Of a stretch of 64,000 nucleotides of DNA, positions 48,959 through 58,912 are shown piece after piece. Source of the DNA: Ignavibacteriota bacterium (GTDB lineage Bacteria > Bacteroidota > Ignavibacteria > UBA10030); contig PLMK01000026.1 in assembly GCA_003142475.1 (NCBI GenBank), positions 71,299 to 135,298 of the forward strand. The letters run 5' to 3'. Position 1 is the stretch's first letter; the number at the start of each line of letters is the position of its first letter. Below the pieces are notes generated by a model that saw nothing but the letters and a program-made list of their open reading frames with translations, had not been told where the DNA came from and ran no database searches. The position numbers and the translations under genes were made by a program.

Positions 48959-50659
48959 TTACTTCGTTATCCGAACCTCGTCCCGTAGCTGCAGTAATTC
49001 TTTCATTACATTAAACATATTCCCATTCCATTGCTTCGTACCAAATCCGTCATGCAATTGCATATAGAGTGCATAGAGTCTCTTGTAGATCTCATGATTT
49101 TCTCTGATCGGATTATAAACCTTGCCGCTCCCTGTCATCGCTTGTCTTGCTTCGTCGATCGAATCATATCCACCTGCACTCTTGCCAGCCGCCACAGATG
49201 CAAAGATACCAGCGCCAAGCGCTGGTGTTTGCTCGCTGCGGGAAATTTTCATCGGGCGCCCGGTGATATCCGCATAAATCTGCATCATCAATTTATTCTT
49301 CATCGCCAAACCACCGCAATTGACTACTTCCTTCACCTTCACGCCATATTCTTCGATACGGTCGATGATCGCAATCGCTCCAAATCCGGTCGCTTCAATC
49401 AATGTCCGATAAATTTCTTCCGGTGTTGTATGCAGCGATTGGCCTATCAGCATACCGCTCAGGCGAACATCGACGAGAATTGTCCGATTGCCATTATTCC
49501 AGTCAAGGGCAAGCAGTCCGCTTTCTCCTGGCAATAATTTCGATGCTTTCTTTTCAAGATTTTTAAATTTGTCATCCTGTGTCTTTCCGTATGATTCTCC
49601 GACAAGGTTGTTGATAAACCAGAGAAATATATCTCCCACTCCAGATTGACCTGCTTCGATGCCAAAGTACCCATTCATCACCGAACCGTCGACAATTCCA
49701 CAGACTCCGGGAATATCGTTCAGTTGTTCTTTGTGAGGATGAATCATAATATCACATGTGCTCGTTCCAACAATTTTCACGAGCGTCCCGGTGGAAATTC
49801 CTGCTCCAACTGCTCCCATATGCGCATCGAACGCACCAACTGCAATTACAACATTAGTGGAAAGTCCCAGAGTCTTTGCCCACTCAGGCGAAAGAAATCC
49901 TACACGCTGTTCTGCAGTGAATGCTTCACCATAAAGCCGACTTCGCAATACGCCTAAGCCGGGTGAAAGTGTCTCAAGGAATTCAACGTCAGGCAAACCG
50001 TTCCATTCTTTATTGAACATTGCTTTGTGGCCAGCTGCACAAACACTTCTCTTAATATTCTTCGGTGAAATATCACCGGTGAGTACTGCAGGAATCCAAT
50101 CGCAGATTTCTACCCAGCTTTGAGCTGCTTCAAAGACTTCTGGTGCAACATTTTTGCAATGAAGAATTTTACTCCACCACCATTCAGAGGAATACGTGCC
50201 GCCAATTTTGGATAAATAGTGAGGTCGGATTTTCGCAGCAAGTTCTGTAATCTGTGCGGCTTCCGCATAGCTTGTATGGTCTTTCCATAGCCACACCATT
50301 GAGGCGGGATTCTTTTTGAATCTTTTATCGAAACACAACAGCTGACCCTGAGCATCGACAGGGAGCGGACTGCTGCCTGTCGTATCAACGCCAATTCCGA
50401 TGATGTCGCTCGCTTTGAAATTTTTCTTTACTACTTTTGCTTTTTTCAATGCGCCTTTAATAGTTGCTTCAATTCCTTTGATATAATCAGCAGGATTCTG
50501 CCGCGCCAGATGAGGATCGGCAGAATCTACAATTACTCCGTCTTTACCGGATGGATAAGGGAATACATGACTGGCCAATTCTTTTCCATTAGCAACATCG
50601 ACAATCAAAGAACGACAAGAGTTCGTTCCAAAATCCAATCCGATAACGTATTTGCTCAT
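48959..50659 (-). CDS. araB: Ribulokinase
   Basis: MSKYVIGLDFGTNSCRSLIVDVANGKELAS...GIGVDTTGSSPLPVD...GAFDAHMGAVGAG; FGGY kinase. Confidence 0.95.
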   Translation of the reverse strand: MSKYVIGLDFGTNSCRSLIVDVANGKELASHVFPYPSGKDGVIVDSADPHLARQNPADYIKGIEATIKGALKKAKVVKKNFKASDIIGIGVDTTGSSPLPVDAQGQLLCFDKRFKKNPASMVWLWKDHTSYAEAAQITELAAKIRPHYLSKIGGTYSSEWWWSKILHCKNVAPEVFEAAQSWVEICDWIPAVLTGDISPKNIKRSVCAAGHKAMFNKEWNGLPDVEFLETLSPGLGVLRSRLYGEAFTAEQRVGFLSPEWAKTLGLSTNVVIAVGAFDAHMGAVGAGISTGTLVKIVGTSTCDIMIHPHKEQLNDIPGVCGIVDGSVMNGYFGIEAGQSGVGDIFLWFINNLVGESYGKTQDDKFKNLEKKASKLLPGESGLLALDWNNGNRTILVDVRLSGMLIGQSLHTTPEEIYRTLIEATGFGAIAIIDRIEEYGVKVKEVVNCGGLAMKNKLMMQIYADITGRPMKISRSEQTPALGAGIFASVAAGKSAGGYDSIDEARQAMTGSGKVYNPIRENHEIYKRLYALYMQLHDGFGTKQWNGNMFNVMKELLQLRDEVRITK

Positions 50660-50687
50660 GTTTGTTTTAGTTACGATGAACGGAAAA

Positions 50688-50717
50688 TCTGCTGCTCGTG
50701 ATTAACCGAGCAGCAGA
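50688..50717 (-). terminator. Intrinsic terminator/processing hairpin between transporter genes and araB
   Basis: Perfect 11-bp stem TCTGCTGCTCG/CGAGCAGCAGA with 8-nt loop, followed by TTTT on the minus strand. Confidence 0.65.
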
Positions 50718-50728
50718 TCGACTTTAGA

Positions 50729-50956
50729 TTATGCAACACTTTTCTTCCACGGTCTGAATACAATAAAATAAATTAGACCGATAATAATAAGCAACGCTCC
50801 CCACCAAACTCCAAAATGTAATTCACCCAACACTATCGTGCGAGTTTGTGATGGAAAAAACCATTCATATAAATTCGAACTAAAAATGATAACGCCATAA
50901 ATTAATAAGAGCGAACCGATAATAAACCAAATCGATATTTTATGCCGACCAACCAT
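50729..50956 (-). CDS. Small two-TM membrane protein next to SSS transporter
   Basis: 75 aa, ISIWFIIGSLLLIYGVIIFSSNLYEWF...WWGALLIIIGLIYFIVF; 9 bp from the transporter gene. Confidence 0.7.
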   Translation of the reverse strand: MVGRHKISIWFIIGSLLLIYGVIIFSSNLYEWFFPSQTRTIVLGELHFGVWWGALLIIIGLIYFIVFRPWKKSVA

Positions 50957-50965
50957 TTCATCCTC

Positions 50966-52702
50966 CTACCAGAAAATTATATTGAGTGCAACAAATACGA
51001 TAAAGATGACAGTTGCCCATACGATGGGACGCTTGTAAAATGGGATGTCGCCTTCCGATGGTATTTCCGTGCATCCTCGCACCAACCCCACCAATTCGGA
51101 TTCGGGTTTTGGTTTGGTCATATAACTGACAACCACCGTTACGATCACACAAATCATCCACGACCATAAACCCCGGTACATATTTTCCGCCATGTCTTTT
51201 GCATACGGCGAAAGTGCAATGTACTTCAACGCGCTGTGATCAAGCTTTACCCATGCCCACATGGCAATGGAAGAACCGATACCAGCGAACAATCCCCAGA
51301 AGCCGGCTGCTTTCGTTGCACGTTTCCATAACATTCCCAGAATCACCGTTCCAAACAACGGCGCGATAAAGAAACTGAAAAGCGCTTGAACATAATCCAT
51401 AATGCTGGCAAATTGCTGCACAAGATAAGCAGTACCAATACTGACAAAGACACCGATGACAGTACACCATCTACCGATCTTGACGTAATGTGCATCTGTT
51501 CCTTCGCTCTTTGCTAATTTGAGATGTATGGGTTTATAAATATCGTACGTCCATACAGTGGCAAATGCGCTCACATTGCCAGCCATACCAGACATAAATC
51601 CTGCAATGAGCGCAGTAACACCAAGACCTAACAATCCCGGGCCAGCATAACGCGCAAGCATAAGCGGAAGCACTTCGTTATAACTATGGGCGCCTGGAAT
51701 TAGCTTTGCCTCATTTTCTCCAACAAGACCCGGAAGAACTGCCAACCCCAACAAACCTGGAAGAATAACAATAAGGGGAACAAACATTTTAAATCCCGCA
51801 CCAATAATCGGCGCAAGTTTTGCTGAACGCAGATCGCGCGCGGAAAGAACACGCTGCACAACAAGAAAGTCTGTCGTCCAGTAGGCAAAAGAAATGATCA
51901 TTCCCAAGCCGAAGACAATTCCTGTCCAATGAATTCCCATCGGATTATCTTGAAACGATCCCATGGTACTCCAGAGATGTGTGTAATCACCTGCAGGAAA
52001 ATTTTGGTGAATGCGCGCGACCATACCGCTCCAGCCGCCAGTTTCAATCATTCCGACAATTGGAACTATTAATGCACCAAGCCAAATTAACATAAACTGC
52101 AGTACTTCATTAAAGATCGCAGAGAGCAATCCGCCCAGCACTACATACACCATCACGGTCAGCGAAGAAACCCAAATACTAAAATTAATATCCCAGCCAA
52201 GCACCACCTTCATCACGATAGCCATCGAATACATATTGATGCCGCTCATGAAGACAGTCATAAATCCAAACGAGACCGCCGAAAGCTGGCTGGCGCCTTC
52301 ACCGTAACGCAACTTCAAATATCCCGGCACCGAGTGAGTCTTGCATATATAATAGAAAGGCATCATCACAATACCGAGAAAGAGCATAGCCGGAATAGCG
52401 CCGATCCAATACCAATGCGTTGCAAGAATTCCATACTGGTACGCTGAGGCAGCCCAACCCATTAATTCTAGCGAACCGAGATTTGCAGCAACAAACGAAA
52501 GTCCAGCAATCCATGCTGTCATTTCTCTTCCTGCCATAAAAAAATCGTCGCCGGTTTTCGTAAATCGCAAAAGATAATATCCGATTCCCAGCACAGACAA
52601 GAAATAAATAATAATGAGAAGCGAATCCACCCAGCCAAGCGACATAATACTTGAAGAGCTGGCAAACAGTAATACGAGATGTGTATGAAAATTACCTGGC
52701 AT
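50966..52702 (-). CDS. Sodium:solute symporter (SSS family), probable sugar transporter
   Basis: DDFFMAGREMTAWIAGLSFVAANLGSLELMGWAASAYQYGI; WTTDFLVVQRVLSARDLRSAKLAP. Confidence 0.95.
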   Translation of the reverse strand: MPGNFHTHLVLLFASSSSIMSLGWVDSLLIIIYFLSVLGIGYYLLRFTKTGDDFFMAGREMTAWIAGLSFVAANLGSLELMGWAASAYQYGILATHWYWIGAIPAMLFLGIVMMPFYYICKTHSVPGYLKLRYGEGASQLSAVSFGFMTVFMSGINMYSMAIVMKVVLGWDINFSIWVSSLTVMVYVVLGGLLSAIFNEVLQFMLIWLGALIVPIVGMIETGGWSGMVARIHQNFPAGDYTHLWSTMGSFQDNPMGIHWTGIVFGLGMIISFAYWTTDFLVVQRVLSARDLRSAKLAPIIGAGFKMFVPLIVILPGLLGLAVLPGLVGENEAKLIPGAHSYNEVLPLMLARYAGPGLLGLGVTALIAGFMSGMAGNVSAFATVWTYDIYKPIHLKLAKSEGTDAHYVKIGRWCTVIGVFVSIGTAYLVQQFASIMDYVQALFSFFIAPLFGTVILGMLWKRATKAAGFWGLFAGIGSSIAMWAWVKLDHSALKYIALSPYAKDMAENMYRGLWSWMICVIVTVVVSYMTKPKPESELVGLVRGCTEIPSEGDIPFYKRPIVWATVIFIVFVALNIIFW

Positions 52703-52736
52703 AACTCTCCTTGTTTTTCAATTAATGTTAATCGAG

Positions 52737-53876
52737 TTACTTGGTTGTAAATTGATAAATAGTCGTTTGCTGATAAACTTCCCCAGGTTTAAGAGTGACG
52801 GAAGGGAATTCCGGTTTATTCGGAGAATCAGGATAACACTGAGCCTCTAAACAAAGCCCAGTTCGAAGTTGATAGGATACACCTTTCCCCTTCGCAGTTC
52901 CATCCAAGAAATTACCGGAATAAAATTGAAGTCCCGGTTGATCGGTGTAAACGGTCATCAGGCGCCCGCTTTTTTGCTCGTACACTTCTGCCGCCTTGCG
53001 CAACTTTCCTTTGGAATAATTTTTCAGGACCCAATTATGATCATATCCTTTACCGAAAGCAAGCTGTTCAAACTTATCGTTGATCCGTGCACCGATGGAA
53101 GTTGGAGTTCGGAAATCCATTGGTGTTTTTGTAACATCTAAATACTTTCCTGTTGTAATAAGTCCTTTATCAACAGGCGTGATTGAATCAGCTTCAATCG
53201 TTAAAAGATGGTCAAGAATTGTGTTATTAAATGAACCGGATAAGTTGAAATAAGAATGGTGTGTGGGATTAAGAATGGTCGTTTTATCTGTTGTTCCCTT
53301 ATACGCAATGCGTAATTCATTTTTATCGGTTAACGTGTACGTGACCGAGAGTGTCACTTTCCCAGGATATCCTTCCTCGCCGTCTTTACTGATGTAGGTC
53401 AGTTGAAGAGACGGACCAGCACTATCTTGTACCGTGTTTGCCGTCCAGAGTTCTTTACTAAATCCTATTTTCCCGCCATGAAGATGATTTACGCCATCAT
53501 TCACTGTCACCTGATAATTTTTCCCTTCAAGCGTAAACTGACCCTTGCCAATTCGGTTGCCATAACGACCGACAATAGCACCAAAGTAACTTGAGCCATC
53601 CATATATCCTTGCAGCGAATCATAACCTGTCACAACATCTTCAAGTTTTCCTTTACGATCCAGAACAGTAAGCGATGTGACGATTGCACCGAAATTTATG
53701 ACTTTCACTGTTGCGCCGGACTTATTCGTCAACGTATACTGATATACTTCGCGCCCATCAGGGAGCTTTCCAAACACAGTTTTCTCATTCACGGCAGTAT
53801 CCTTTTTATTTTGTGCACAAGAATATAAAATAGTCATTCCAGCAAACAATACACAGAACAACGATAGTTTTTTCAT
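52737..53876 (-). CDS. galM: Aldose 1-epimerase (mutarotase), lipoprotein
   Basis: Lipobox-like LYSCAQ; NFGAIVTSLTVLDRKGKLEDVVTGYDSLQGY...GRYGNRIGKGQFTLEGK...NPTHHSYFNLSG. Confidence 0.95.
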   Translation of the reverse strand: MKKLSLFCVLFAGMTILYSCAQNKKDTAVNEKTVFGKLPDGREVYQYTLTNKSGATVKVINFGAIVTSLTVLDRKGKLEDVVTGYDSLQGYMDGSSYFGAIVGRYGNRIGKGQFTLEGKNYQVTVNDGVNHLHGGKIGFSKELWTANTVQDSAGPSLQLTYISKDGEEGYPGKVTLSVTYTLTDKNELRIAYKGTTDKTTILNPTHHSYFNLSGSFNNTILDHLLTIEADSITPVDKGLITTGKYLDVTKTPMDFRTPTSIGARINDKFEQLAFGKGYDHNWVLKNYSKGKLRKAAEVYEQKSGRLMTVYTDQPGLQFYSGNFLDGTAKGKGVSYQLRTGLCLEAQCYPDSPNKPEFPSVTLKPGEVYQQTTIYQFTTK

Positions 53877-54167
53877 ACTCTATCCTTTCAAATGACAATA
53901 CAGACTGGTTTTATAGATTACAGAAAATACTATTCAGAGAGTATAAATGCAAGATATATTGTTCTTTGAATCGGTTTAAGTACTCTTGAACGGGTTCTTC
54001 ATTTCAAAATTAATTTCTTAGCATAAAATTTTAATCTCTGTTCCATTGATATCTCCCGTCCTTAGATCTCTCACTGTGATCATTTGCGACCCTCTGTAAC
54101 ACCAGTAGCGAATCTCAAACTATGTTCTCCCATTCACACCTTCTTCGTATCTCCGGAGAACGGGGAG

Positions 54168-54202
54168 TTGATATATATCTATTTATGGCTTGATATATTT
54201 CG
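54168..54202 (+). promoter_or_regulatory. Direct repeat TTGATATATaTC / TTGATATATtTC, 22-bp period, upstream of XRE gene
   Basis: Repeat starts at 54168 and 54190 (two helical turns), 32 bp or more before the ATG at 54234. Confidence 0.45.
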
Positions 54203-54233
54203 ATATAAAGTGTACCATGGGATCGGGCTAATA

Positions 54234-54725
54234 ATGACGACCTTAGCAGAAATTCGTAAGTCAAAACAATTGACGATGGTGGATATTGCCGCCCAGCTTG
54301 GGATATCCCAAGGGTACTACTCCAACCTCGAACGCGGGAAGAGGCCGTTTAACGATGCCCTCATCAAGAAAACGGCAAAAGTACTCGGAGTTCCAGTCAG
54401 CACAACACGGGAAGCTGCTCAAGCACATCCTCATGAATCACATACCCTTAAAAGCTGGATGTCTTCCATAAGAATTAACGGTTTGCCGCTCATCAAGGCA
54501 TTTCATTATTATCTGGAGACGCATGAGATCAATGCTCAAACCCTCGACGATGCAAAATTGAAAAGGAAAATGAAGGAATTTATTGAAGAGAACATTGGAT
54601 ATTCTATTTTAGCGGAACTCTCGGAGAACAAAGCATTATTAAATCATGTACGTGAAATAATCTGCACATATTCTACTCTTCTCAATCCTACTATGCAAAA
54701 CAACAAATCCAAAAACATCCAATAG
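54234..54725 (+). CDS. XRE-family HTH transcriptional regulator
   Basis: LAEIRKSKQLTMVDIAAQLGISQGYYSNLERGKRPFNDALIKKTAKVLGV. Confidence 0.9.
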   Translation: MTTLAEIRKSKQLTMVDIAAQLGISQGYYSNLERGKRPFNDALIKKTAKVLGVPVSTTREAAQAHPHESHTLKSWMSSIRINGLPLIKAFHYYLETHEINAQTLDDAKLKRKMKEFIEENIGYSILAELSENKALLNHVREIICTYSTLLNPTMQNNKSKNIQ

Positions 54726-54732
54726 TAACTAT

Positions 54733-55710
54733 ATGAGCACAATCGAAAAAATGCGAGAGGTCGCCGATTTGCTGGTAAATCAAAGAAAGTACAATGAAGC
54801 ATACACAATCTTTGATGAATTATACCGTCAAATCTGGAGCATCTTTGGCACAGTACAATGCGGATTATCAGGATATTCTAATTATCTTGGACAAAGATAT
54901 TCTTCCGATAATATGCTTCGGAAACAATATCCAGAACCCGCTGTCAACGTACTCTGTGCGAGGATTTATAACATCAATCTTTCGTTAATGCTCGGCGAAT
55001 TTATTAGGATTATGCAAGGTCATCTTCAATGTATCAGCTCTTCATTGCAAGTGCGTAAAGAGACTGATCCTGATACCGTTCTCAATGAATTCGCCGTTCT
55101 CTATACGCTCGCTCTCCAACCCGCTCAGCAGCGGAAACTTATTCCTATCTTTTCAATTTCTACTGCTGTAATAGATAGAAGCAATAGAGTAAAACGAATT
55201 ATATCAAAGTACCCTCGATTTCTTGTCGAAAAACTTCTTATAGAAAATGCTCAGAAATGTAGGGATGGTAAATTTAAATCAATTAATGATCTCTTACTTG
55301 ATTATCTTCTCAATATTGGAGATCGTAAAACAGAATTATTTAAAAGATTGTCGTCTATTGTTGGTCCTTCTTCCTATCAATTTCAGTACAATCAGCATCG
55401 ATCTGACCGGTATGATAAATATGAACAATATGAGCGTTACGATAAATATAGGCGACATACTTCTTCTTCATACAAATTTTATTCAGTGACAGCTACCGAG
55501 GAAGAAAAGGATGCCTACTATGGGAAATTAATCGGTTTGATGGGAAAAGTTACGAAGGAACAAATCCGTTCAAAATACATCGACTTAATTTCTCTCTATC
55601 ATCCAGATCGAGTGCAACATTTAGGTCCTGAGTTAAAAGAACTGGCCGAAACGAAATCAAAAGAAATTAATGCAGCATATGAATGGCTGAAATCAAAATA
55701 CCACATATAA
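54733..55710 (+). CDS. Protein with C-terminal J domain and Tyr-rich linker
   Basis: Helical N-term; RYDKYEQYERYDKYRRHTSSSYKFYS linker; C-term YYGKLIGLMGKVTKEQIRSKYIDLISLYHPDRV...SKEINAAYEWLKSKY (HPD motif). Confidence 0.85.
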   Translation: MSTIEKMREVADLLVNQRKYNEAYTIFDELYRQIWSIFGTVQCGLSGYSNYLGQRYSSDNMLRKQYPEPAVNVLCARIYNINLSLMLGEFIRIMQGHLQCISSSLQVRKETDPDTVLNEFAVLYTLALQPAQQRKLIPIFSISTAVIDRSNRVKRIISKYPRFLVEKLLIENAQKCRDGKFKSINDLLLDYLLNIGDRKTELFKRLSSIVGPSSYQFQYNQHRSDRYDKYEQYERYDKYRRHTSSSYKFYSVTATEEEKDAYYGKLIGLMGKVTKEQIRSKYIDLISLYHPDRVQHLGPELKELAETKSKEINAAYEWLKSKYHI

Positions 55711-55934
55711 TTCTTACGCCTGCAACACCTCACGCTGATTGAGTCGGTAAGCAAAACGTTCCGTATCGGAATTAATAATAGGAGCTCATGGCTTTTCGTA
55801 AACAAAGCCAGCTTTCATCAACACGTCTGTTTCAAAAGGGAATATTTTCAGCAGTATTTTCAATACGATATTTTGTATTTCGCATTTTTTTGGTACGAGT
55901 GCAGCCATATCCTTTTTTTACTACATTAGTAGTT

Positions 55935-56988
55935 TCATTTGACCACAATGACAAGCAATGTAACATCGTCAGGAATATCATTGTTGCTATATATTGAAAG
56001 GGAACGAAGAATATTCTCGCATATACCATTCGCAGTTTGATGAAAATGTCTTTTACAAGTATTAATCAGACCTTCTTCACCAAAATAGTCACCCCGCGGA
56101 TTCCTTGCTTCAATCACTCCGTCTGTATATAATAGAACAACATCTCCCTTTTTTAGTTGCAATGTAGCATTGTTTGCTAGTAAAATCTGTAGTGACTCCA
56201 AAAATGAGATCCTCGGTTGAAAGACGATGGATATCACCATTAGATCGAAGAACAATTGGAGGAGGATGACCTGCATTCGAGTAATGAAGCACCTTTTTCT
56301 CGGTGTCGAGGATACCGTAAAAAAAGCTGATAAAGTTCCCTGATACAATGTTGTTTACAATAAATTTATTCAGTTTATCACAGACTTCATGAGGAGAATG
56401 CGTGTTCATCGCAAGAATACGGAATGCAGCCTGAAAATTTGACATAAGCAGAGCCGCGGACATTCCCTTGCCAGTAACATCGCCAACACATATCCCCAAA
56501 GTACTATCGGCAAGAACAACAATATCATAGTAGTCTCCGCTGATATGGCCTGCAGGTTGCCATACTACAGCGATATCGTAACCAGGATGTTTTGGAATAT
56601 ATTTCGGCAACATGGACTGTTGAATTTTTATTGCCAGATTATTTTCTCGATCCATAACTTTTTTAAATGACGAAAGTATCCATACGATAAAATAGAAAGA
56701 TCCGAATAACACTAACGTATTCCAAACTGGAATAAGGATGTGGCTATAGGAAGGTGAACAAAGAAGATCTGCAATGTTCCAGATGATCGCACTAATGAAT
56801 GCCATAGCAAAACCTGCCCACCTATGAACAAACCAGGCGCAAAGAGCGATTGGAATGATGTAAAAAATCGAGACCGATAATTCTGCTCCTGTAATATAGT
56901 CTAGAAAACCAATAGCGAGAGTCATGAGAACTGCGTAACTAAGAAGAATCGGCTTGCTAAGTTTTGATATTCGATTAATCAGACTCAT
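55935..56988 (-). CDS. Membrane PP2C/SpoIIE-type phosphatase, apparent frameshift at an A6 run
   Basis: ORF 56110-56988 (TM + QQSMLPKYIPKHPGYDIAVVWQPAGHISGDYYDIVVL...VGDVTGKGMSAALLMS) continues in another frame as ORF 55935-56348 (KKGDVVLLYTDGVIEARNPRGDYFGEEGL...DDVTLLVIVVK). Confidence 0.85.
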
Positions 56989-57157
56989 TTATATGATTTT
57001 AAAGGAAAAATGGAAGGGGTAGTACACCTTCTCTTGGCATAATAGCTGGAGAAGAATGACTTCGCTTCTGAAGAATAATTTATATCTCATAACGCCGATG
57101 GGACAGAAAGTTTATAAAAACAAAGTACACCCGACAATTAGATCAGTATTACTAATC

Positions 57158-57700
57158 TTACTTGGCTATTCCGATGACTCCATATCCAACCCTCGCTCCA
57201 GCGTTTCCAGTTGGTTGTGTTTTAAAGTCATCTTCTTTTGCGTGGATAATGACGGCATGACCAATAATCGAATATTCGCCGTTCAGTTTCATGACTGGGT
57301 CAATATAATCGAGATGCGCATTCCCTTTTTCATCTGCTTCGATGTTTCCCATATCACCGGCATGACGTTTTTCATTCATCGGCATGCTATGAGGCATTTC
57401 CATCGGATTGAAGTGCCCACCTGCTGAATTCCCATCGTCGGAATTGATATCGCCGAATTCATGAATGTGAAATCCATGTTTGCCCAGTGTTAATCCCGTA
57501 AGGTTCGCAATAACATGAATTCCTTTATCAACTTCCTCAAATGTCACGACCCCGCGTACAAAATTCCCTTTTGTAGAAGTGATCACGGCAATTGCCCGCT
57601 TGATTGTTATTTTCTGATGCTTTGTATAATCCTCTTGAGCGGCTAGGAATTGTGTACTTATGAAGAAAAATACTAGAGTAATAATAATTCTATTTTTCAT
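57158..57700 (-). CDS. sodC: Cu/Zn superoxide dismutase
   Basis: GKHGFHIHEFGDIN...SAGGHFNP...RHAGDMGNIEADEKGNAHLDYIDP...GHAVIIHAKEDDFKTQPTGNAGARVGYGVIG. Confidence 0.96.
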   Translation of the reverse strand: MKNRIIITLVFFFISTQFLAAQEDYTKHQKITIKRAIAVITSTKGNFVRGVVTFEEVDKGIHVIANLTGLTLGKHGFHIHEFGDINSDDGNSAGGHFNPMEMPHSMPMNEKRHAGDMGNIEADEKGNAHLDYIDPVMKLNGEYSIIGHAVIIHAKEDDFKTQPTGNAGARVGYGVIGIAK

Positions 57701-57803
57701 GTTTACTCCTTTTCATGAAATGATAATTTTGTTCGCTGTCATTGAATTCAGATATTTCTTTTTAATTCTAACTTTTTCTCCGATACGGTGTACTTATTTA
57801 TCA

Positions 57804-58460
57804 CTATTTCAGTAACACAAGTTTCTTGGTTTCTGAATATGCACCTGCCTGTAACCGATAATAATATATTCCGCTCGACATCGATATAGCATTCCACATC
57901 TTTGAGTAACTACCGGCTGGCATATTTTCATTTGCGATCGTTGCTACTTCCTGTCCTATCAAGTTATATATTTTTAAAGAAACAGTGGTTTGGAATGGGA
58001 TATCAAATGAGATCATTGTTGTTGGATTGAACGGGTTGGGAAAGTTCTGCTTAAGTCTGAATGCATCAGGTTGGAAGGAAGTCTGAATATTCTCAACACC
58101 GGTGAGGAGCGCAGAGAACGATCCCGTCATCCCCAAACCAACATGGAAGTCGCATTGATAGAGATATGTGCCCGCAATTATGACAGAATAAGAAAACACG
58201 CTCCCAGAAGTTTGATGAAAGCTCTGACCACCGACAGGAATGGTTGTCGAACTCAACGGATGCATACTAAAATCACCCTCCCATCGGATCGTATCTCCTA
58301 CAGAAACATTCAGAGAATTAGGAGAATAATGAAGTCCAAACGAACCCCCGAATTGGATAATATGGGTAGTAGCATGCGCAACGGTTACCATCGTGAGAAA
58401 CACTATGGTCCATACAATCGACGCCGATCTCCGAAATACTAAAATAGATTTTGTTCTCAT
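57804..58460 (-). CDS. Plastocyanin-like cupredoxin with T9SS type A sorting domain
   Basis: NSLNVSVGDTIRWEGDFSMHPLSS...GTYLYQCDFHVGLGMTGSF (H...C..H....M Cu ligands) and C-term FRLKQNFPNPFNPTTMISFDIP...GIYYYRLQAGAYSETKKLVLLK. Confidence 0.93.
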   Translation of the reverse strand: MRTKSILVFRRSASIVWTIVFLTMVTVAHATTHIIQFGGSFGLHYSPNSLNVSVGDTIRWEGDFSMHPLSSTTIPVGGQSFHQTSGSVFSYSVIIAGTYLYQCDFHVGLGMTGSFSALLTGVENIQTSFQPDAFRLKQNFPNPFNPTTMISFDIPFQTTVSLKIYNLIGQEVATIANENMPAGSYSKMWNAISMSSGIYYYRLQAGAYSETKKLVLLK

Positions 58461-58912
58461 GCTTGTCCCTTTCTTATTTGGTTTGTGATTATTTTAGATC
58501 GAATCTGAGTCGCTACTTGTTCATTCCTAAGCCCTGCACAACGGTAAATTAAGATTGGGAGATGCATGAGTTTTTATGTTCATCCAAAATAATCTCATGT
58601 ATAATGCTTACATTTTTCTGATCTACTTTTAAAAGCGTTTCTGCACTTTTACCACAATCTTATAATCCTTTCTTTTATTAACAACTTTAGAACCTACTAT
58701 GTTCCCAATGAAGAGGATAATATGATTCGTATCCACATTACGAACCAAATATGACCATCCAAGACAGGATGCCTTTCCCCCGCTGCCGATAGTATCAATC
58801 CTGCAGGTGTATAAGCAACCTATAGATTATCAATACATAAAAACCTTCCCTGCAACTTTGCCAAGTGTCTACCGTATGTAATGACAACATCCTTTTCAAA
58901 TCGGAGGAAATT

